A DNA stretch of 64,000 nt, taken from NCBI GenBank assembly GCA_029531795.1, contig JAPEIS010000002.1, forward strand, positions 2,542,001 through 2,606,000, written 5' to 3'. Both the position numbers and the translations under genes were made by a program. Shown one piece after another: positions 1 to 10,279 of the stretch. Position 1 is the stretch's first letter; each line of letters starts with the position of its first letter. Below the pieces are notes generated by a model that did not search any database, was not told where the DNA came from, and saw only the letters and a program-made list of their open reading frames with translations. The DNA is from Sclerotinia nivalis. Its lineage: Eukaryota; Ascomycota; Leotiomycetes; Helotiales; Sclerotiniaceae.

Positions 1-1315
1 GGCAAGTATGGATTGTATTGCATCGGGTTGAATGATTCTTTTCTGTATGTTCGGTTGTGCTACAGATTCGGCATCTTTCTGGACGAGAGCAAGCTCGAGT
101 ATTGTGCTATTGAAAGCATCGAGTACATTGGATTATCTTGGGTTTGAAGACGATTTGGGAAATGTTAATTGTAGTTCCTAGAATCCGAAGGTTCTTGGGA
201 AGGGCTGTATGTTGCAAAGCTGGAAAACTCAAGAACCAAGTAGAATTATACAATCTGGATTCTTTGCTTTGTGTAGATTCAATTGCTTGGATCGTTTGTT
301 GTCCTGTATTATCGATGATAGCGTCGAGTATGGTTTCCGATTCGATTGGGATGATGATCAATTGTTGTGAGTCTCCCAGAGTTGTGACGGTTCGTGGAAT
401 GTAATTTAATCGATAGGTAATCTATGATTGTTGTCGTTCGATTTTGCAGGTTTCGAATACTTTTTCGATTATATTTGAAAGGTTTTCTAAAGCTGTTAAG
501 TTCGTTAGAGAGTTTGTATATAGTGCAAACTTAGTATTTATTGTTTGGATTTTTTTCAAAAGTTTAGTATTGTTTTTTAATTGTTCTTTCAATGCACTAA
601 GTACAGCGAAGGAACCGGCTTTTCGAGCTGGATGGTCGAGTCCAATTCGAACAAAAAGGCGAGTATCAGTTTTGTGTGAGATTTGAGATTGAGTTTTGGG
701 TTGAGATCCGGTTCGGTTCTCAGTTTTTGGGTTTGTAGATTGTATAATTGATGGTAAAGGAGTTGCAGTCTTTTGAGCATAAGTGGAATCCTTGAGATAT
801 TGGACTGTAGCAGGGGCTTTTATAGGTTTAGCGGTTTTAGGCGCGAGTACTGGTTGAGAGGTTTGTACATCAGGGCCAAGGGGATTGATAGAAATTTTGG
901 TAGAAGGTTTGGTAGATCGAGGAGGATGAGATCCATTGATAAACGTATCGAAGTGCTTGTTTGCTGTAAGAGAGATATCGGTATATAGTGCAATCAAGGG
1001 TTTTCGAAGTCGAGCAGGGAGAGTCCGAACTGTTTCGGTATTGAGATAGTCGTCCCATAGCGAAGCGATGGGGTTAAAAATCTGTTGATCTTCATTTGCT
1101 CTATTAGTAGCAGTATTAATTATATTAATGAGGGCTTGGGAGAGGGAGGGGGTCGAGGGGGCGGGAGGCATGGTGGCGGAAACGCGTCCGTACAGCGCCT
1201 GCCGGGGCTGAAAAGTTTCGTTTTTAAATCCTATAGATGATAAGAACGATCGATTGATCAATAAAACGCGATAATAAACGCGTTTTTCGAAAAATTCAAT
1301 TCCAGAGGTGTTCAA
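1..1315 (-). pseudogene. LINE (Tad-like) ORF1 fragment, RIP-scarred
   Basis: This is the first reading frame (gag-like ORF1) of a non-LTR retrotransposon, read right to left and cut off by the window start. The frame is open from 1315 to 425; a plausible start is the Met at about 1171 (MPPAPSTPSL). A TAG at 422-424 interrupts it, the same frame resumes to about 107, and a second TAG follows. Around that stop the sequence reads CTRCFQ-stop-HNTRAC, a CCHC zinc knuckle of the C-x2-C-x3-H-x4-C kind found in Tad1-type ORF1 proteins, with the stop where Trp is usual. TGG to TAG is the change RIP makes. ORF1 proteins of this family bind element RNA. I infer a dead copy. Family assignment rests on the knuckle, the basic low-complexity region before it and a neighbouring LINE RNase H. 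Confidence 0.7.
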
Positions 1316-1655
1316 GATCTCCTAAAAAAAAAATGGAAGATGATCGTAGTGTGTGTGTGTGTGATATTTTTCGTCCGAGGCTCTGTGCGAAGCACAGGCC
1401 TCAAATTCCCAATTGGGACAAAGGACGCCAGGGGAGGAAGGCCCCTGGGTTTCTAACTAGCTAATCTAAATTTACTAGTATTATATATGCTAAATGCTTC
1501 AGCAGGGTTTACATGATTGCCGTTGCGTATTGAGTTAATCCCTTGGGTAGATATTTCAGCTGTCCTCCACAATACAGTTAGATCCCTCGATTCCTGATCT
1601 CCTCTCCTTCGTTATCGCAATCGAGCTTTTTAATATGGTTTTGTTAATATAAAGA
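1316..1655. other. Spacer between two LINE pieces, probable LINE 5' leader
   Basis: No gene. It holds a short GT run near 1350-1362 and a more GC-rich block (about 1365-1450) just upstream of ORF1. That position fits the 5' untranslated leader of the LINE reading leftwards. The rest, to the T-run at 1656, has no recognisable feature. Confidence 0.35.
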
Positions 1656-2960
1656 TTTTTTTTTTTTTTTTAAAGTTTATACAAACTCAATCTTTCCGAA
1701 CCAAAACCCAACGCCTTATACAAAGAAAATCCAAAAAAATAACATAAAATAAAAATAAAAATAAAAATCAAAACAATCCTTCAATCAATAAATTGTATAG
1801 GGAATCGAGGACATATATCCTGATAGAACCTTGTAGATTTGAGCCAAATTGCTAGTTTCGCTGTTCCTTCCATACTTCCCAAAAGATAGGGGATGGCTTC
1901 AGATGGTGGTAACTTTGAAAGGGTTTTTTGAGCATTTCCAATTTTACAAAAGTAAAAATGAAGAGGGGATTTTCTTTTCCCACATGAGCATAGCATATAA
2001 GCATCTTCGTGATTGAAGCGGTCGTGATACGCTGCGAAATCGCCGTGTTGAGATCTGGCTGCTAGGATATATCCTAGTATCGTTCGATCAAAAGAAAGCA
2101 TAATCGATTTGTTATTGTAAATTATAAAAAGATCATTATAGCTTAATAGTGCTGTGATTGTCCATAACTTTGATCTTGCTAATTTAGCATTCGATTTAGC
2201 GATCCTTTTCAAAGAGGCAAGAGTGCAAATAGGATCAGATGGGGATGGGAGTGCTGCTCCCTCTTTAGCTGCTTTGTCCGCTGCTTCATTTCCGGGGATA
2301 TTTAGATGCCCAGGAACCCATCGGATTCGAATTGAACCAGGGCGGGTATGTGGCAAGCGGGGCCTGAGAGGCCAAGCTGTAGCTAGTTCGCAGAATTCTT
2401 CAAATACAGATTGAGAGGATCCAGTGGAATGAGAGCCTAATCGCATAGCAACCTCTAGGTTATCCAAGAAAACCCAGAGGTCTGTAGCGAACCTAGCTGA
2501 GGGTAGCTGTATTGCTGTTTGAGCACCTTTCAAAGCTGCAGCTGCTTCGGCATCGAAGACTTCAGCATTACAGCCTAGTGAGAAAGCCTGTCGATCCACT
2601 TGCAGATTGTATTGATAAATCACTGATCCACCTCCTGTAGCACCATCCAGAGCTTCGCTTTTCGAACCATCGGAGAAGACTTGCAAATCACTTTTTGGAA
2701 TCGTAGATATAAACCTTTCGAAATCCTTAGCTGCTCGTTCCTTCGAACGACTGAGAGGGCCACCGATCCGGGTTTCTGTGATAATACGCGGTTCTTTGTT
2801 CCTCCAAGGGGGAAGAGCAATTGGATTGATATATTCAGCTTTTGGAAGAGCTAGGATAATTCTTGAAAACCTTGATTCGGCAGTTCTGATACCAGCTTTA
2901 GCTAGGATGTTTTTGGTTCGGATTCGGAGGGGGGAAGATGATCGTAGGAACAAACGAGCA
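1656..2960 (-). mobile_element. 5'-truncated LINE: RNase H end with poly(A) tail
   Basis: The 390-codon open frame at 1781-2953 is the C-terminal part of a LINE ORF2. An RNase H domain is clear: the first Asp in FSDGS, Glu in FDAEAAAAL, Asp in VFLDNLEV, and the terminal block WVPGH..IPGNEAADKAAKEG. A cysteine/histidine cluster (CSCGKRKSPLHFYFC) follows, as in Tad/I-clade elements. No reverse transcriptase lies upstream, so the copy is 5'-truncated near 2960, a usual outcome of target-primed reverse transcription. After the stop come about 110 bp of 3' UTR and a run of 16 A on the minus strand (T-run at 1656-1671), which I take as the element's poly(A) end. Unlike its neighbours this reading frame is uninterrupted, so it may be younger or have been too short for RIP. 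Confidence 0.75.
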
Positions 2961-4102
2961 CAGATTATATTAATATCAGATCATGTGATGGAGCATAGAG
3001 CATTGGAGTTTCGAAGGCTCCCAACGCTCCCGGAGCATTGGAGCTTCGAGGGCTCTTAAGGCTCCCAAATACGAAGATCTATATAAGCAGGATGGATTTC
3101 TTTATTTGTAAAGCTTCGTGCTCAAGAACAATCATTAATTTAAACACTATAGTTACCATACAATACAATCGTTATATCTTTCATTCTCACCAAACCCCTG
3201 TTTGATCTTTAGTAGAAACCACCACGGCCTTTCTATAAATCCCTTGATCACTTCTTAGTGATAAAGGATTGTAGCGGCGTAACAATACTCCGTGATCGTA
3301 CTATCTCGTGATAATCTTCTTTCTCGATAAGTTACAAAAGATTATAGGAAATTCTATTCTCGGATAATACAACGAACCTTCTTCTTCTATTGTAATTACT
3401 ACAAATATAGAATTCGAAATACAGCAAATCCTAATTTCGAAATTCTTTTGCGAACAAATTTAATATAAAGTAAAATGGATAAAATACAATAATGATTTTG
3501 TATAGTATTATTATTCCAATATTATATATGCTTTATACAAAATATAAGAGTTTTATATTCAAAATCCTAAAATTGTAGGGCTCTTTAATTATCTCCCTGA
3601 ATAAATAAAAGCTTGGAAGAATAATAATAACAATTATAACGAATTTGCAAATAATAAATTTATAAATAAAACAACTAAATAGAATTATTTATCCATTCTC
3701 CCTCCCTTCGAAAACGAAATTACAATTAATTCATAATTCATTCGAAAAAATCATTTATTGTTTTTGCTCTTTCTATTATTTGTTTATTTGCTTTAATTTT
3801 TTATTTCGCTTTTCTTCTCCTTTACCTTTATTTTATTCAATATACTACAATTATATATCCAAAACAGATTCAACTCATCAAAAAATATTTATTTTATTAT
3901 AAATTTCCTGGATAGTTTATTCAGTTTGTCCTAAAGAACTACTACGATTTCGCTCTTAAATATAGTTTGATATACTAATAACCTTAAAACAAAAGAAAAA
4001 CACTATCCACCACTCTCCCCACAAAAAGAACTTCTAGATATCCAATACGAAAAGTTAAAAGGAAAACTTAAAGACAAATCAATTTTCTTTAAAGAGAAGA
4101 TG
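2961..4102. other. AT-rich intergenic block, no gene
   Basis: A small imperfect direct duplication sits at about 2990-3070 (gagcattggag...ggctc twice). A TATA-like stretch (tctatataagcag) lies near 3080. The remainder is strongly AT-rich with no open frame of interest, which looks like fully RIP-degraded repeat DNA. Confidence 0.5.
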
Positions 4103-4315
4103 TATCACGGAGGCAGCAGACAGGATAACAGAAATCACTTTTATTGATAAGACGTAGCTCGAAGAGCTACGTTTCTATAGAAGGAACGGTTCCTTAAATA
4201 CATTTATGTGTAGCGCTAGCCCCGACCGGGGCTAGCCTACACTTATCCGAGGTCCGACTCCTACGGGTCGGAACCCGAGCGGTCTCCGTATACCATATAC
4301 GGGGACCCCGTGACA
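4103..4315 (-). repeat. Solo LTR, inverted relative to the full element
   Basis: A 213-bp copy of the LTR of the 4636-10279 element, on the opposite strand. On the minus strand it starts TGTCACGG and ends CCGTGATA. It is flanked by a 5-bp direct repeat AGATG (4098-4102 and 4316-4320), the target-site duplication of an independent insertion. No internal sequence remains, so it is a solo LTR left by LTR-LTR recombination. It keeps more G/C at the variable sites than either LTR of the full element. It contains a perfect hairpin, ACGTAGCTC-(3 nt)-GAGCTACGT, visible at about 4146-4166. Confidence 0.9.
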
Positions 4316-4635
4316 AGATGATATGATGATCCTATATTAATACCCTAAACCATTCTTTATTTTGTTCTTTGATCCCTTCCAAAGGAATCATTTATTTCAC
4401 TCTATATTCGCTTAAATTTTAATCCCCTTCGAGAGGACTATAAAAGACTCAACTTCATTATCTTTTGTACAACAGTTTGTTATTCTCTAATATAGATTAA
4501 TTGATTCATTCTATTATACCTTGAATTAAGATCATCATCATACATTAAGGATTCGTAAATTTATAATCTTGAAAGGATGTTCAAGAAAGTTTACTTTATA
4601 AAGATTGAAATACTCAGAGTTTAGATCAATCTGTT
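4316..4635. other. AT-rich spacer between solo LTR and full element
   Basis: AT-rich sequence with no gene or repeat that I can identify. It separates two independent insertions of the same LTR family, each with its own target duplication. Confidence 0.5.
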
Positions 4636-4848
4636 TGTCACGGGGTCCCCGTATATGGTATACAGAGACCGCTCGGGTTCCGACCCATAGGAGTCGGACC
4701 TCGGATAAGTGTAGGCTAGCCCCGGTCGGGGCTAGCACTACACATAAATGTATTTAAAGAATCATTCCTTCTATAGAAACATAGCTCTTCGAGCTACATC
4801 TTATCAATAAAAGTGATTTCTGTTATCCTATCTGCTGCCTCCGTGATA
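4636..4848 (+). repeat. 5' LTR of the chromovirus
   Basis: The 213-bp LTR starts TGTCACGG and ends CCGTGATA, an 8-bp imperfect terminal inverted repeat. It contains TATA-like motifs (tatttaaag near 4751, tatagaa near 4772) that could drive element transcription, and a hairpin whose arms are ATAGCTC and GAGCTA (about 4781-4797). It aligns end to end with the 3' LTR without gaps; I count about 21 differences, all transitions. Confidence 0.92.
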
Positions 4849-4862
4849 CTACATAGCTCCCT
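4849..4862 (+). promoter_or_regulatory. Presumed primer-binding site, not tRNA-like
   Basis: Minus-strand priming should occur immediately after the 5' LTR. The sequence there (CTACATAGCTCCC) does not begin with TGG, so it cannot pair with a tRNA CCA end in the normal way. It repeats the left arm of the LTR hairpin and is nearly complementary to the right arm (GAGCTACRT). That would fit self-priming as known in the Tf1/sushi chromoviruses, where the mRNA 5' end folds back on the primer site. This is inference. Confidence 0.4.
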
Positions 4863-4886
4863 TCTATCTGTACCAACACTTCTACG

Positions 4887-6176
4887 ATGTCGTCCCGTCC
4901 ACACCCGCCTAGCCAGCCCGGCTCCCCCGAAGAATTCGCTACCGCTGTAGCCAGTGATACCGCAATCTGGTATCATTACCTCACCTCCCTTTACGAATTC
5001 AATATAAAAATAGAAACAGAAATAACCGATCTACAATCCGCAATTCAAAAACTTATTCTCGATCTGCAAATCGAGAAAACTATATTTATACAATAAAAAG
5101 AAAAGAACAATAAATTGATTATCCATCTAACTCAACTCCATCCCATCCCCGTTGCCCCACCTATTTCAATCCCTATCGATCTAACCAACCCCTCACCTCT
5201 AACTCCTATTACAATCCCAACTGCCACTCCTGTTCTATCGAAACCTCAATTGAATAAAAAAGTACCTAATCCTGCACCATTTGATAAAACGAAAATCGAT
5301 CTTGATCGATTTATCGATCAAATACAGAATAAAATACATACCAATTCCGACCGCTTCATTTCCCCGCATTCCCATCTAACTTACATAACTGGAAAATTAA
5401 CTGAACCCACTGCTACACAAATTCGACTATATAATATCAAAAAACAATTTGTTAAACTTACCGATTATAAAAATCTATTACAAATACTAAAAAGAGCTTA
5501 TAAAAACCAGAACAAACGAACCAAAGCCCGAAAACTCTTGATCAATCTGAAACAAAAGAACCAATCGTTCCATATCTTCTATACTGAGTTTCAAAAACTA
5601 ACATTGGAAACCGGAATAGCCGATAACAACAATACCCTAATTATCCTATTAGAACAAGCTCTATCGAGTGAACTGAAGAACTAGATTGTTATCGTTGAGC
5701 CCCCTACAGATAGTACCAATACATTCGCCGCTTTTATATAGACATTGGAGAATCGCTGTCTATACTTGATAAGACCGACTAGCTCCGGTTGTAGCCCAAT
5801 CGTCCCGCCACCTCGTACTATTACTCAAAACCTGAATCCTGTTAACCGTACCCCTGCTCCGTTCCCGAATCTTACTGTTCGATCTGCTGCTCCCGCTACG
5901 ATTATGCCTGCTGAAGATCCAATAGATCTCAATTCCCAAAAACATACTAATAAACGCGAACGAAAGAAATGCTTCTATTGTAGGTCTACCGATCATTGTG
6001 TGAAAGATTGCTCATTCCTAGATAATCGTCCTGTGCAAACTAGAGCTAGCCTTACCAGTTTTGCTCCGCTATCCCCTGTTCCGTTTTCCGCCCAGATTCA
6101 ACTGTATACTATATCATCATACAATCTGTCCCCTCCCGGCTCCCCGAGTTCGGGAAACAGAGTCCGCCTGGTATAA
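4887..6176 (+). pseudogene. Chromovirus gag, broken
   Basis: One reading frame runs from the ATG at 4887 (MSSRPHPPSQPGSPEE) to the stop at 6174-6176 with internal stops, first at about 5094. The segment at 5260-5680 has the look of a retrotransposon gag capsid domain (FDKTKIDLDRFIDQIQNKI at its start, YTEFQKL later). A zinc knuckle CFYCRSTDHCVKDC (C-x2-C-x4-H-x4-C) follows near 5970-6012. Gag would form the virus-like particle and the knuckle would bind element RNA. The stops appear at codons one C-to-T or G-to-A step from Gln or Trp. The frame overlaps the start of pol. Confidence 0.82.
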
Positions 6177-9100
6177 ATCGTTATCAAACGAAAACCCTGC
6201 ATATACTACATTTATCTACCGTTGCAACTCAAGATTTATCTTTCACTGAAAAAACAAACAATCGAATAAATCTAATGATATTGTCTATTACTATTACTAT
6301 TCTATCGATATCTGATCGATTTTGTTCCATTTATACTATAATAGATAACGGATACGAAGGATATACTTTCGCAAACCGAAATTGAATAGAAACTACCAAA
6401 CTCCCAACATACAAATTACCTATCCCATTCGAAATCATTAGATTCGATGAAAAAATACTGCCCGAAAACCAAATGGATCGTTACATTCTAACCGATCTGC
6501 AAATCAATGATCACTATAAGAAAAGATCGAAAATCTATATTATTAAACTAACTCATTATTCAATTATCCTAGAATTGGCCTAGTTAAAGAAATACAATCC
6601 CTATATCGGATTTACATCCAATACCTTTCGCTTCGATAGTAAATTCTGCCGAAAATCCTATAATACGCCTACACAACCATCGAGTATCCGAGCCCTATCC
6701 AATATCCCTATCAAAGCCTATCCTGTTTATCTACCATTTCGTTCTGAAACACTAAAGAAAAGAGATATAACAAACGTTTCAATCCGAACTTGCTCGATAT
6801 ACACCCGTCGAAACTACAAGATGTTCCAAGCTAGTATCGATTTGATAAACCAAATCCTGAAGGAAAAAGAAGACCCTACTCCCAAAGACCTGCCTACTGA
6901 ATTCCGTTCATGGATCGATATATTTTCTCCACATAACACTAACAAACTACCTCCACACCGCCCATACAATCATAATATCCGATTACAAGATAGAACTAAG
7001 CTACCATTTGGAACCCTGTATTCAATGTCTCGGGACGAATTGAAAGCTTTACAAGAATAGTTAAGGGAAAACCTAGCAAAAGGATTCATCCGACCGAATT
7101 CCTCCGCTTCCGCTTCGCCTATCTTATTTATTAAGAAACCCAATAACGATCTTCGATTCTATATAGACTATCGTACATTGAATAACCTGTCTGTGAAAGA
7201 CCGATACCCATTGCCTTTAACCAAAGAATCCTTGAATAACCTGAAAAAGATAAAGTATTTTACAAAAATAGATATCATCTCGGCCTTCAATAATATCCGA
7301 ATCAAAGAAAAACAAGAATACCTAACTACATTCCGTACCCGATTCGGCCTATTCGAAACCTTGATCATACCATTCGGACTGACCAAAGCCCCAACAACGT
7401 TCCAACGATTTATCAACAATACTCTAAAAGAATACCTAGATATATTCTGCACTACTTACCTAAATGATATTCTGATTTATAACAAAACCCATTCTGAACA
7501 TATAAAGCATATACAAAAGATACTAAACGCCTTACAGAAAGCCAAATTGTATACCAATCTATCGAAATACGAATTCCTAAAACCTGAAACGAAATTCCTA
7601 AGCCTAATTGTAGACCGAAAGGGAATCCGAATAAACCCAACCAAGATTAAAACGATAATTGATTAGAAAACGCCGAAAAACCTAACAGATATACAAATGT
7701 TTATAGGATTTAACAATTTCTATCGACACTTTATTCACAACTTCTCCTCGATCATTCACCCGATGATAAACCTAACCAAAAAGAATATAATCTTCCAATA
7801 AAATCCTGATTATAAGAAATCGTTTTCGAATCTGAAAACCACATTTACAACAACACCTATATTAACCTCTTTCAATTAAAAGAAAGATATAATCCTAAAG
7901 ACAAACACATCGGATTATATATCTACTGAAATCCTTTCCCAATACAATAACAATGGGATTCTGAAACCTATTACATATTTCTCAAAAAAGCATTCAATTG
8001 CAGAATATAATTACAAGATTTATAATAAAGAATTACTAGCAATTATCCGCTGTTTCGAAAAGTAACAATCCGAATTAGAAAATGCTTTTTCCCCGATCAA
8101 GATCATTACAAACCATAAGAATCTAGAATACTTTACAATAACAAAACTATTGAACCATCGTCAAACCCACTGATCTGAATTTCTATCCTGTTTCAATTTC
8201 AAGATTACGTACCATCCCAGAAAGCAAAAAGCGAAACCCGATACTCTGATCAAAAGATCAAAGGATTTGTCTAAAAAGGAAAATAAATGCCTCCTTCATC
8301 AAAATCAGATTATTCTGAAAACCGAAAATCTAAATACAGATCTGTTTCCTATTATTAAATCAAAAAAGAAAATCTGTTTCGCAATTACAATCCATAACCA
8401 AACCCATACCGATACCCTATCGTCTATCCGCAATCCCGAACCATCTGTCTGCGAACCTGAATTACCTATCTGTGAACCTGAACCATCTGCGATACCCGAT
8501 AACCCAATCCCTATCCAATTGCCTGAATCTATACAATTGGAACCCCCTAAAGAACTGAAACCCCTACTCGCTGAAGCTTATCTGTCCGATCCGCTTCCGT
8601 TATCGATCTTAAAGGCTTTAAAAAAAAATGCTACTAAACATCTGCATATCACATTATCTGAATATACTATAAACAATGACCTATTATATTATCGTAAAAA
8701 GCTTTATATTCCTAACTACAATCCTCTAAAAGCAAAGCTCCTCCGAATGATCTACAATTCCCCTATTGTCGGATACCCACACTGTATTTATACCTTCGAA
8801 CTGCTTTCCCGAAACTACTATTAGCCTGGATATTACAACTACATCTCCCGTTGAATATACAATTATCATAATTGTCACCGAACCACTCCGAACCATAAAG
8901 AACAAAAAGGAATCTTACACCCTCTCCCGATCCCACAACAAACCTGGAGAGATATCTCAATCGATTTCATCATTCATTTTCCGAAAAGCTCTAAATACAA
9001 TACGATATTTGTTGTAATCGATCGATTGACCAAAATGAAGCATTTCCTGCCCTATCAAGAAACCTATAACTCCAAAGAAATCTTCCATTTGTTCCTGAAG

Positions 9101-10054
9101 CATATATAAAAGCTTCATAGCCTGCTACAAATTATTATATCCGATCGTAAAGTTCAATTTATCTTTGACTTCTGGAAGCATATCTGTAAATAACTAGATA
9201 CTGTTTCGAAGCTATCGACAGCTTATCATTCTGAAACCGATAAACAAACGGAAAAGGCGAACACAATGCTCGAATAATACCTTCGCTTGTATATATCCTA
9301 TTTGCAGAACGACTAATCCGAATAACTACCGATCGCCGAATTCTCGATTAACTCTACCTGGTCCGAAAGCTCCCACCTATCGTCGTTCTTTGCCAATTAC
9401 AATTTCCATCCCCGAATAGGTTTCGAATTTGTCGCGCTCTCCAATCGCCCTGAAATCCTGGATACTGAGGAATTCGTCAAAAAGATGAAATCGATCATCG
9501 ATCATCTAAAAACCGAACTGATTGTTAATCAAACCTGCTATTCGAAGAATACCGATTCCCACTGTTCGCCTACCCATCGATACTAGCCTAGAGATCTAAT
9601 CTGATTTAATACTAAGAATATCCGAACTCTTCATCCCCAAAAGAAGCTAGATTGAAAGAACTTAGGTCCCTTTCGAATTCTGAAGGGTATAGATTCGTAT
9701 GCTTACGAACTGGAGCTCCTTGCCTTTATAAGGAATCATCTGGTCTTTCATATTAACCTGTTGTATCCTGCCAATAATGACCCTGTCCCTGGTCAATGCA
9801 ACCCGCCTCCCCCTTCTATCGAAATTGAAAGCATTGAACAATTCGATGTAAAGGAAGTCCTGGATTCCCGATAAAAACATCGAAGCTGTAATAACCCCCA
9901 TCTGAAGTATACTATCCGATAAATAAACTATAATATACCTATCGAAGAACCTACGAAGTATTTAAAGAATATTCAAGAACTGATCCGTAATTATCATTAT
10001 CGTTATCCGGATAAACCTGGTCTCTCTAATCGTCTCAACGGAGTTCGACCCTAA
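6062..10054 (+). pseudogene. Chromovirus pol (PR-RT-RH-IN-chromodomain), broken
   Basis: All pol domains lie in one frame, -1 to gag and overlapping its end. The protease site near 6344 reads IDNGYEGY where D-S/T-G is expected. RT runs about 6820-7670 ([16 protein letters not shown], then [15 protein letters not shown]); its catalytic box is YLNDILIY, the first Asp of Y-x-D-D changed to Asn (GAT to AAT). An RNase H region follows (about 7690-8250). The integrase core lies at 9010-9350 (VIDRLTKMKHF, IISDR, KLSTAYHSETDKQTEKAN). A chromodomain at 9818-10035 keeps FDVKEVLDSR and LIRNYHYRYPDKPG. In-frame stops occur throughout. The final TAA at 10052-10054 touches the polypurine tract. This would have been the replication polyprotein; the copy is dead. 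Confidence 0.88.
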
Positions 10055-10066
10055 AGAGGGAAATAC
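10053..10066 (+). promoter_or_regulatory. Polypurine tract before the 3' LTR
   Basis: The purine-rich stretch aaagagggaaatac lies directly upstream of the 3' LTR and overlaps the pol stop codon. By position it is the plus-strand priming site used in LTR-element reverse transcription. Confidence 0.65.
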
Positions 10067-10279
10067 TATCACGAAATCCCCGTATATGGTATACGGAGAT
10101 CGCTCGGGTTCCGACCTGTAGGAGTCGGATCTTAGATAAGTATAGGCTAGCCCCAATCGGGGCTAACGCTACACATAAATGTATTTAAAGAACCATTCCT
10201 TCTATAGAAACGTAGCTCTTCGAGCTACGTCTTATCAATAAAAGTGATTTCTGTTATCCTGTCTGCTGCCTCCGTAATA
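10067..10279 (+). repeat. 3' LTR of the chromovirus
   Basis: A 213-bp LTR reading TATCACG... to CCGTAATA, followed by CTGTT, the target duplication. Its first base pair step is TA instead of TG and the GGGG near its start is GAAA: both are G-to-A changes. It carries the hairpin ACGTAGCTC-(3 nt)-GAGCTACGT intact. Confidence 0.92.

Larger units (their letters stand above)
4636..10279 (+). mobile_element. Full-length defective Ty3-type chromovirus retrotransposon
   Basis: A 5,644-bp element bounded by two 213-bp LTRs and flanked by the direct repeat CTGTT (4631-4635 and 10280-10284), so its ends are certain. Order inside: gag with CCHC knuckle, then protease, reverse transcriptase, RNase H region, integrase and a C-terminal chromodomain. 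RT before integrase plus a chromodomain defines a chromovirus (Ty3/gypsy, Metaviridae). Gag and pol lie in different frames (pol is -1 relative to gag). Both carry many in-frame stops, mostly TAA/TAG/TGA where Gln or Trp would fit, and the RT catalytic motif is damaged, so the copy cannot be autonomous. RIP is the likely cause. Chromodomains in this family direct integration towards heterochromatin, which suits the AT-rich surroundings. Confidence 0.93.
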
